The notes beneath the pieces are model-generated. The model was not told the origin of the DNA, ran no database searches, and saw only the letters and a list, made by a program, of their open reading frames with translations. This document shows, piece after piece, positions 62,301 through 64,000 of a stretch of DNA of 64,000 bases; the stretch's first letter is position 1; each line of letters starts with the position of its first letter. The DNA is taken from assembly GCA_963703175.1 (NCBI GenBank), contig OY969794.1, positions 2,232,001 to 2,296,000 of the forward strand. Reading direction: 5' to 3'. The stretch comes from VRUE01 sp963703175. GTDB lineage: Bacteria > Actinomycetota > Thermoleophilia > Solirubrobacterales > 70-9. The translations under genes were made by a program, and so were the position numbers.

Positions 62301-64000
62301 TCGGGCTCACCGCGACTGATCACCCGCTGCTCGGCGCTGCGATCGAGGATCCCGATGGGGCCGAGTTGATCCTCTCCGGGCGCCTTTCACTCGCCACCCA
62401 CCCGTGGCTCGGCGACCACGTCGTCGGCGGCAGTGTGCTTCTCCCCGGCACCGCCTTCCTCGAGCTGGCCTTGCGCGCAGCCGAGCAGGTCGGTCTGAAG
62501 ATGGTCGAGGAGCTCACCCTGCGGGCGCCGCTGATCCTGCCCGAGACAGGGGCGGTGGCGATCCGGGTCTCGGTCTCTGACGCCGACGAAGACGGTCGCC
62601 GCGAGGTCGCGGTCCACTCTCGCCCCGAGCTGAGCGGTGAGGAGCCCTCGGAGGCTCCAAGCTGGACCCGCCATGCCGAGGGCCTCCTCTCCTCTGAGCT
62701 CGGGGCGGTCACCGAACCGCTTGATACTTGGCCCCCCGAGGGAGCGGAGCCGATCGAGGTTGGTTATCTCTACGACGTCCTCGCCGAGCACGGCCTCGAG
62801 TACGGCCCCGCCTTCCAGGGACTCGGCGCTGCTTGGAGAGACGGCGAGCAGATCTACACTGAGGTCTCCCTGCCGGAGGAGGCCGCCCAAGAGGTCGAGC
62901 GTTTCGGCGTCCACCCGGCGCTTCTGGATTCGGCTCTGCATGGCATCGCCTTGGCGGCGACAGAGGGCGCAGGCGAGCTCAAGCTGCCCTTCTCCTGGAG
63001 CGGCGTCTCCCTGGACGCCGGGGGAGCACGGGAGCTGCGCGTAGCTCTCAGGCCCACTGGAGAGTTGGTCGCCCTGCAGATAGCCGACGGCACCGGCGCG
63101 CCCGTCGCCAGTGTCCGCGCTCTGGCGATGCGCGCCATCGACCCCTCTCAGCTGCAGGGCAGCGGGCAAACCCGTGATGGCCTGCTGGGCATCGAGTGGC
63201 CAGAGGTAGATTTGGATGAGGGCGCTGATGCCCCAGCCGAGGTCGAGACCCTGCGCTGCGAGATTGACGCCGATCTGGGCAGCGCCGAGGCGGCCCGCAA
63301 GGCGACCCAGAAGGCCCTGGCGGCGATCCAGCAGTGGCTCGCCGATGAGTCCAAAGCAGATATTCGCTTGGCGCTGATCACCCAGGGCGCGATGGCGGCA
63401 GGGGAAGGCGAGACCCCCGACCCGGCCGCGGCGGCGATCTGGGGCCTTGTCCGCTCCGCCCAGTCCGAGCACCCCGGTCGCCTCGCTCTGATCGACAGCG
63501 ACGGCACAGAGACATCGGAGGACGCCCTCCCCGCTGCGCTTGCGCGGGGCGCCGAGGAGCCTCAGCTCGCGCTGCGCGAGGGAACGGCGCTGGCGCCGCG
63601 GGCGATGCCGATCAAGGACAGCGAGGACACGCTGATCCCGCCGCCGGAGCCGTGGCGCCTGGACGCTCGTGAGCGGGGCACGCTCGAGAGCCTGGCGCTT
63701 ATCCCGAACCCGCAGGAGCCCCTGGGGCCGACCGCGGTGCGGGTCCAGATGCGGGCTGCCGGGCTCAACTTCCGCGACGTCCTCGTCGCCCTCGGTGTCT
63801 ACCCAGGGGAAATGTCAATCGGCGGCGAGGGCGCCGGCGTAGTCGTCGAGATCGGCTCTGAAGTCAAGGACCTGGCTCCCGGCGACCGGGTGATGGGTTT
63901 GATCCTCGATGCCTTCTCTCCGCTGGCGACCACAGAGCGGGACCTGCTCGCACGGGTTCCTGCGAGCTGGTCCTTCGAGCAGGCGGCGGCGATGCCGATC
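44285..64000 (+). CDS. Modular type I polyketide synthase, modules M9-M12 (3' partial)
   Basis: The frame starts at GTG 44285 and stays open to the window edge; every catalytic motif through 64000 is in the same frame. I chose this start because it overlaps the previous stop (GTGA) and is followed at once by a charged coiled-coil docking segment and then KS9 at 44387. The upstream purine run near 44264-44271 is a weak, rather distant ribosome site, so translational coupling to the first gene is likely. Domains are M9 KS-AT(malonyl)-DH-KR-ACP, M10 KS-AT(methylmalonyl)-DH-KR-ACP, M11 KS-AT(malonyl)-DH-KR-ACP and M12 KS-AT(malonyl)-DH-ER, with the ER cut by the edge. All KS domains keep Cys-His-His, so all are extension modules. 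Three consecutive KR-DH modules predict a conjugated triene. A docking-domain pair supports direct hand-over from the upstream protein. Confidence 0.97.
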   Translation, partial: MTASDAKLAEALRISLKETERLRRGNRRLRQASSEPIAILGMACRYPGGVSSPEELWRLVAEGRDAISGFPPDRGWDVERLYDPDPEHPGTSYAREGGFLADADRFDAEFFDISPREALAMDPQQRLLLESCWEALEHAGIDPTSLRGEPAGVFAGLIHQGYAANVGANREIEGYQVTGETSSVASGRVAYALGLEGPAITIDTACSSSLVAMHLACQALRGGECTMALAGGVTTLATPGVFIEFSRQRGLAPDGRSKSFAEGANGSGFSEGVGVLVLERLSEAKRNGHPVLATIKGSAVNQDGASNGLTAPNGPSQERVIRQALANARLEPKDVDAVEGHGTGTTLGDPIEAGALLATYGQDRDEPLKLGSIKSNIGHTQAAAGVAGVIKMTEAMRRGLLPKTLHVDAPSSKVDWEAGEIELLSEQMSWEPDGHPRRAGVSSFGISGTNAHVILEQAPAVEPAPETVPLDGPIPLPLSAKAEPALAQAAERLTTHLKANPDLDTTDLAYSLATTRSAFEHRAVALGSDREELLASLTALANGDPSPNVLSAKAKDGKLAYLFTGQGSQRLGMGKELYAADANFRAAFDAVCEQLDQHLKAPLKEIVFAKGKKAAALLEDTTYAQPALFAIEVALHRALAERGLSPNFLTGHSIGEIAAAHISGVFDLADAAKLVAARGRLMGALPEGGAMAAIEATEQEVSDSIAGKEDELSIAAINAPSSVVISGAEEAVEAVRTHWEEQGRKTKRLAVSHAFHSPLIEPMLDEFAEVASSLAFNEPELQIVSNVSGELLSAEQATDPAYWVGHARAPVRFADAIETLRAQGTGTYLELGPDPVLCAMARESLGTEQEAAAFVPTLREGRTEADALSTAIAAAHVAGAKLDWGAFFKGTGAKRVPLPTYPFQRERYWLASAVGEGDAGSIGQSDAKHPLLAAAIEDPNDGGLTLTGRLSLQTHPWLADHVVGGTVLLPGTAFLELALRAAEQVGAEGVQELALQAPLILPEPGAVALQVSVSGPGEDGTREIAIHSRVEGSADEELAAASEWTCHAVGTLSRDPLPSASPLDTWPPQGAEPLQVEYLYDVLAEHGLQYGPAFQGLTAAWKDAEQIYAEVSLPEQQAQEAERFGLHPALLDSALHAIALATEDSGELKLPFAWSGVSLQAEGAKELRVCLTLQGDSIALQIANGSGAPLASVEALAMRALDPSQLRSTKSRGSGLLGIEWTEAQLPEHTDAPAEVETLHCEIDSELGSAEAAGKATEEALKAIQQWLADESKADLRLALITEGAMAASEGESPDPASSAVWGLLRSAQSEHPGRFALIDTDGSEASQAALASALALGAEEPQLALREGVAFAPRLARVKASDGDGEVAIDPERTTLITGATGGLGALTARHLVKEHKAAHLLLVSRSGLEAKGAKELQGELEELGAQVQIAACDVADRKALKKLLTQVPKEHPLGAVIHCAGVLSDGTVETLSAAQVEQVFAPKVNAAQNLHELTKDQDLTAFVLFSSAAGTLGGPGQANYAAANVFLDALAQKRQAEGLAATSIAWGLWQREGMGSGLSEADIARMRRSAMQPIADQQGLDLFDAAIGADRPQALALPLDTAGLRSLASTGALPPIFSSLIRTPRRRSAASGSLATKLSSLPESEHQEHVRDLVRAEVAAVLGYSSSAQIEPERAFQELGFDSLAAVELRNRLSAIAGLRLTATVVFDYPSAMALAEHLLEEATAAGGARQVAVRAQASEEPIAIVGMACRYPGGVSSPEELWQLVAEGRDAISGFPTDRGWDIGRLYDPDPEHEGTSYTREGGFLAGAADFDPEFFGISPREALATDPQQRLLLESCWEALEDAGIDPAALKKTMTGVFAGVMYQDYGPAAGTTQSIVSGRVAYTLGLEGPAITIDTACSSSLVAMHLACQALRGGECTMALAGGVTTLATPGVFVEFSRQRGLAPDGRSKSFAEAANGVAWSEGVGVLVLERLSEAKRNGHPILALLKGSAVNQDGASNGLTAPNGPSQERVIRQALANARLEPKDIDAVEGHGTGTTLGDPIEAGALLATYGQDREEPLKLGSIKSNIGHTQAAAGVAGVIKMTEAMRRGLLPKTLHVDAPSSKVDWEVGEIELLSEQMSWEPDGHPRRAGVSSFGISGTNAHVILEQAPAAQAVPATEALDGPIPIVLSAKAESALAQAAERLTTHLKANPDLDPTDLAYSLATTRSAFEHRAVVLGADRDQLLASLSALAKDEDAPTLARGHARTEQKPLFLFPGQGAQAQGMALGLLESSPAFAEQMAACEQALAPHVQWSLTEVLRDPEANWLDRLDIVQPALFSVMVSLARLWQKAGVKPTALVGHSQGEIAAAHIAGALSLEDAALIIAKRGQAMAKIAGKGGMLSVSLTPKQLPPYTEPYGERVSLAAINGPSSLVLSGDPQALKEIQSSCEAEGIRAQAIAVDYAAHSAQIEELETELLEAFSPISPQATQIPLHSTVTGEPIDGTELGPSYWYRNLRQTVLLEPVLRSLLSAGSRALIEIGPHPVLAFGVQETIEDVLDDPSEATLLSTLRREEDEATRFALSLAEAHANGIELDWEAFFKGTGAKRVPLPTYPFQRERYWLASAVGEGDAGSIGLTAADHPLFGAAIEGPTGEGLTLSGRISLQTQPWLADHAVAGVVLFPGTGFLELALQAAEQIGAETVEELTLQAPLILPESGAVALRVTLASSDEEGRREIAIHSRPDDEEGEWALNAGGVLSARSTAASEPFDAWPPEGAEVLDLSNFYDTLADTGLEYGPLFQGLSAAWRKGEQIYAEVSLPEESAQTAKRFALHPALLDAALHGISLVAAEGAGELKLPFSWVGVSLQAEGATELRVRISPNGEEVGLLIADGSGVPVASVDSLVLRGLDPSRLQGAEGKGEGLLQLDWAKVALDERDDLPVGVELLRCAIGGDVPCSEAAGRATRDTLEAIQRWLADESKTDFRLALITKGAMAVDEGEIPDLAAAAIWGLIRSAQSEHPGRFALVDSDGEEGSDAVLAAALALGAEEPQLALRGGVALAPRLARVPSGPEERDTPPFDPERTVLITGATGGLGALTTRHLVEHHGARQLLLVSRSGSEAEGAKELQQELEQLGARVQIAACDVSDREALAKLLASISARHPLGAVIHCAGAIADTTVESLTAEQVDQVFAPKVDAAWSLHELTAELDLSAFVLFSSAAGTLGGPGQANYAAANVYLDALAQKRQAEGLPATSIAWGLWQRKGAMTSGLTETDLARMRRSGIEVLTDEQGLTQFDAAIATGRATTLALSLNKAGLRSSASAGALPPILSGLVRIPRRRSAASGLLGTKLASMSEAEQETYVLDLVRNEVAAVLGHASGTEIDPGKAFKELGFDSLAAVDLRNRLSAGSSVRLAATVVFDYPNSTALAEHLLAEVTAGGGATQATVRVRASDEPIAIVGMACRYPGGVGSPEGLWQLVAEGRDGISDFPTDRGWDLERLYDPDPEHEGTSYARLGGFLPDTAEFDAEFFGISPREALFIDPQQRLLLESCWEALEDAGIYPASLKQTQTGVFAGVMSNDYGPAAGTTSGIVSGRVAYALGLEGPAITIDTACSSSLVAIHLASQALRGGECTLALAGGVTVLSTPTVFIEFSRQRGLAPDGHSKSFAEGANGTGFSEGVGVLALERLSDAQRNGHPVLALLKGSAVNQDGASNGLTAPNGPSQERVIRQALANARLKPQEVDAVEGHGTGTTLGDPIEAGALLATYGQERDKPLRLGSIKSNIGHTQAAAGVAGVIKMTEAMRRGILPKTLHVDAPSSHVEWEDGEIELLSEPLKWQPDGHPRRAGVSSFGISGTNAHVILEEAPADEPATATEPIEGPLPLVLSAKTKPALAQAADRLSAYLGENPALDTTDIAYSLATTRSAFEHRAVALGSDREELLASLNALTSGESTPDVLSAKAKDGKLAYLFTGQGSQRLGMGRELYEADANFRDAFDQACEQLDQHLQAPLKKIVFAKGKKAAALLEDTTYAQPALLAIEVALYKALAERGLSPEVLTGHSIGEIAAAHVAGVLDLADAAKLVAARGRLMGALPAGGAMAAIEATEAEVNESIAGKEGEVSIAAINSPSSTVISGAEDAVEAIRTQWEEKGRKTKRLAVSHAFHSPLMEPMLEEFAEVAESLTFNEPKLPIVSNVSGELLSTEQATDPAYWVTHVRQPVRFADAIETLKAQGTSTYLELGPDPVLCAMARECLGEEQDNAAFVPTLREGRTEAEAVSTALAAAHVAGAKLDWEAFFKGTGAKRVPLPTYPFQHTRYWLDSAQSGAGDLTAAGQTAADHPLLGATVELAGLEGEGLLLTGRLSLATHPWLADHRVGDSVLLPGTAFLELALRAGEEVDAETVEELTLETPLILPEAGAVAIQVAVLAPSEDGRREIAVHSRLDRGDGEWTQNASGALSSKPCPAADSLGAWPPEGADSLDVDYVYDLLDEHGLHYGPAFQGLTAAWKDGEQIFAEVALPEEQAQGAGRFGIHPALFDSALHAIALAAAERPGELGLPFSWSGVSLLAEGASELRVRIVREAKGEVSLTLADGAGEPVATVGALATRTLDPSNQRGERSRAEGLLELQWERVELAGEDTSSEVELLHCKVEDDAPMAAAARMAVQEVLDSIQQWLADEDKADARLALTTAGAIAVEGEESPDPATAAIWGLVRSAQSEHPGRFCLIDSDGTDASAVALQAALALGAEEPQLALREGAAFAPRLVRKSAGDGGADAVAAIDPERTVLISGATGGLGSLVARHLAEHHGARRLLLASRSGSDAAGAKELEAELAELDTEATLVACDVADRKALEKLLASISDEHPLGAVIHCAGALADGTVETLSAEQVDQVFAPKVDAAWNLHELTAGAELTAFVLFSSATGTLGGPGQANYAAANVFLDTLAQKRQAENLPATSIAWGLWQREGGMASGLTEADLARMRRAGVEVLSDERGLRLFDSAVATDRAAIVALPLDTAGLRALAAAGPLPPIFRRLVRVSRRRSAASGSLATKLASLPEAEQEGYVLDLVRNEVAAVLGHASGHEIAPDKAFQELGFDSLAAVELRNRLSAIGALRLTATVVFDYPNSAALADYLLAEATASGGAIQVAVRAQASEEPIAIVGMACRYPGGVESPEGLWQLVAEGRDGISQFPTDRGWDIGRIYNPDPQSEGTSYSREGGFLAKAGDFDAEFFGISPREALVMDPQQRLLLESCWEALEDAGIEPASLKRTQTGVFAGVMYQDYGPAAGTTQSIVSGRVAYSLGLEGPAITVDTACSSSLVAMHLASQALRGGECTLALAGGVTTLATPGVFIEFSRQRGLAPDGRSKSFAEAADGVAWAEGVGVLVLERLSDAQRNGHPVLALLKGSAVNQDGASNGLTAPNGPSQERVIRQALANARLKPQEVDAVEGHGTGTTLGDPIEAGALLATYGQERDKPLRLGSIKSNIGHTQAAAGVAGVIKMTEAMRRGILPKTLHVDAPSSHVEWEDGEIELLSEPLKWQPDGHPRRAGVSSFGISGTNAHVILEEAPADEPATATEPIEGPLPLVLSAKTKPALAQAADRLSAYLGENPALDTTDIAYSLATTRSAFEHRAVALGSDREELLASLNALTSGESTPDVLSAKAKDGKLAYLFTGQGSQRLGMGRELYEADANFRDAFDQACEQLDQHLQAPLKKIVFAKGKKAAALLEDTTYAQPALLAIEVALYKALAERGLSPEVLTGHSIGEIAAAHVAGVLDLADAAKLVAARGRLMGALPAGGAMAAIEATEAEVNESIAGKEGEVSIAAINSPSSTVISGAEDAVEAIRTQWEEKGRKTKRLAVSHAFHSPLMEPMLEEFAEVAESLTFNEPKLPIVSNVSGELLSTEQATDPAYWVTHVRQPVRFADAIETLKAQGTSTYLELGPDPVLCAMARECLGEEQDNAAFVPTLREGRTEAEAVSTALAAAHVAGAKLDWEAFFKGTGAKRVPLPTYPFQHTRYWLASAVGGADASAVGLTATDHPLLGAAIEDPDGAELILSGRLSLATHPWLGDHVVGGSVLLPGTAFLELALRAAEQVGLKMVEELTLRAPLILPETGAVAIRVSVSDADEDGRREVAVHSRPELSGEEPSEAPSWTRHAEGLLSSELGAVTEPLDTWPPEGAEPIEVGYLYDVLAEHGLEYGPAFQGLGAAWRDGEQIYTEVSLPEEAAQEVERFGVHPALLDSALHGIALAATEGAGELKLPFSWSGVSLDAGGARELRVALRPTGELVALQIADGTGAPVASVRALAMRAIDPSQLQGSGQTRDGLLGIEWPEVDLDEGADAPAEVETLRCEIDADLGSAEAARKATQKALAAIQQWLADESKADIRLALITQGAMAAGEGETPDPAAAAIWGLVRSAQSEHPGRLALIDSDGTETSEDALPAALARGAEEPQLALREGTALAPRAMPIKDSEDTLIPPPEPWRLDARERGTLESLALIPNPQEPLGPTAVRVQMRAAGLNFRDVLVALGVYPGEMSIGGEGAGVVVEIGSEVKDLAPGDRVMGLILDAFSPLATTERDLLARVPASWSFEQAAAMPI
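44387..49507 (+). other. PKS module M9: KS-AT malonyl-DH-KR-ACP
   Basis: KS9 (44387-45659) has Cys 44900, His 45305 and 45419, and is the long form (44753-44839), as expected after the ER module M8. Its GANGSGFSEG stretch differs from the usual GVAWAEG/GVAWSEG here. AT9 (about 45959-47015) has Ser 46241 and HAFHSP at 46541, so malonyl-CoA; it reads NAPSS where most malonyl ATs here read NGPSS. DH9 (about 47069-47900) has His 47165 in HVVGGTVLLP and Asp 47678. KR9 has no ER before it, Tyr 48848 and an LSD motif. ACP9 Ser is at 49337. From 47467 onward the sequence follows M7. Predicted output is a trans alkene, the first of a triene. Confidence 0.93.
47467..51929 (+). repeat. Repeat R6 copy b: DH9-KR9-ACP9-KS10-AT10
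   Basis: Second copy of R6, in the second gene. It shows that exchange has not been confined to one reading frame. It starts in mid-DH9 and ends near the C-terminal end of AT10. Confidence 0.87.
49508..54586 (+). other. PKS module M10: KS-AT methylmalonyl-DH-KR-ACP
   Basis: KS10 (49508-50747) has Cys 49988, His 50393 and 50507, and is the short form (49877-49927). AT10 (about 51050-52100) has Ser 51323 and YAAHS at 51623, so methylmalonyl-CoA. After 51929 the sequence leaves the M8 repeat and turns more divergent. DH10 (about 52157-52970) has His 52253 in HAVAGVVLFP and Asp 52745, coded just after a TTA leucine at 52739. KR10 has Tyr 53921 and an IAD motif. ACP10 Ser is at 54413 and reads AAVDLRNRL. 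No ER. Predicted output is a methyl-branched alkene in the middle of the triene. Confidence 0.92.
54587..59674 (+). other. PKS module M11: KS-AT malonyl-DH-KR-ACP
   Basis: KS11 (54587-55823) has Cys 55064, His 55469 and 55583. It is the short form with a variant loop (MSNDYG, 54953-55003) and a GANGTGFSEG stretch. AT11 (about 56123-57178) has Ser 56405 and HAFHSP at 56705, so malonyl-CoA. DH11 (about 57236-58052) has His 57338 in HRVGDSVLLP, with Asp 57350 in the Gly place, and catalytic Asp 57830 in HPALFDSALH. KR11 has Tyr 59009 and an LAD motif. ACP11 Ser is at 59501. No ER. Predicted output is a trans alkene. DH-KR-ACP is diverged from the core repeats; the KS-AT part is copied in M12. 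Confidence 0.92.
55325..57179 (+). repeat. Repeat R7 copy a: KS11(C-term)-AT11
   Basis: About 1.86 kb matching 60413-62267 at an offset of 5088, with no difference seen by eye. It runs from the KS (before EGHGTGT) to the end of the post-AT linker; DH11 and DH12 then differ completely. Confidence 0.88.
59675..64000 (+). other. PKS module M12: KS-AT malonyl-DH-ER (cut by window edge)
   Basis: KS12 (59675-60911) has Cys 60152, His 60557 and 60671, and is the short form (60041-60091). AT12 (about 61211-62266) has Ser 61493 and HAFHSP at 61793, so malonyl-CoA. DH12 (about 62321-63150) has His 62417 in HVVGGSVLLP and Asp 62927. The KR structural half spans about 63180-63600. ER12 begins about 63613 with LIPPPEPWRLD and LNFRDVL, with Tyr in LGVYPG near 63798, and is cut at 64000. 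It is a diverged homologue of the other ERs, not a copy. KR and ACP presumably follow outside. If they are intact, the output is a saturated unit after the triene. Confidence 0.9.
60413..62267 (+). repeat. Repeat R7 copy b: KS12(C-term)-AT12
   Basis: Second copy of R7. The surrounding M11 and M12 sequences are clearly diverged, so this tract was copied much later than the modules themselves arose. Confidence 0.88.

Overview
The whole 64 kb window is coding sequence for a giant modular cis-AT type I polyketide synthase (PKS). There are two genes on the + strand. The first enters from the left edge already inside a ketosynthase and ends at 44288. The second starts at 44285 with a GTG that overlaps the first gene's TGA by four bases, and it runs off the right edge. 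There is no non-coding stretch over 300 bases. I see no promoter, terminator, RNA gene, insertion sequence or CRISPR array, and no loading module, thioesterase, tailoring or regulatory gene.

Layout (m = malonyl-type AT, M = methylmalonyl-type AT). Gene 1: M1 (KS partial)-ATm-DH*-KR-ACP; M2 KS-ATm-DH-KR-ACP; M3 KS-ATm-DH-ER-KR-ACP; M4 KS-ATM-DH-ER-KR-ACP; M5 KS-ATm-DH-KR-ACP; M6 KS-ATm-DH-ER-KR-ACP; M7 KS-ATM-DH-KR-ACP; M8 KS-ATM-DH-ER-KR-ACP, then a C-terminal docking domain. Gene 2: N-terminal docking coiled coil; M9 KS-ATm-DH-KR-ACP; M10 KS-ATM-DH-KR-ACP; M11 KS-ATm-DH-KR-ACP; M12 KS-ATm-DH-ER(cut by the window edge). Module numbers are local to this window. DH* lacks the catalytic Asp. If the genes act in colinear order, the chain gains a hydroxyl (M1), an alkene (M2), two saturated units (M3, M4 with methyl), an alkene (M5), a saturated unit (M6), a methyl-alkene (M7), a saturated methyl unit (M8), a conjugated triene (M9-M11, one methyl) and probably a saturated unit (M12). 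This is a long, highly reduced, partly methylated chain.

The striking property is internal repetition. Blocks of 1.4-4.6 kb recur almost base for base between modules. The copied units cut across textbook module borders: they often carry DH-(ER)-KR-ACP plus the NEXT module's KS. Matching this, the 11 complete KS domains fall into two kinds by a 12-13 residue length difference before the active Cys. The short kind always follows a KR-DH module. The long kind always follows an ER module, or M1, whose DH looks dead.

Organism: high G+C (about two thirds by eye) and actinobacterial-style cis-AT PKS motifs suggest Actinomycetota. Free use of TTA, CTA, AGA and ATA codons argues against Streptomyces; a less-studied deep actinobacterial lineage is possible but this is only inference. 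The near-identical modules recall the mycolactone PKS of Mycobacterium ulcerans in style, not in module order.
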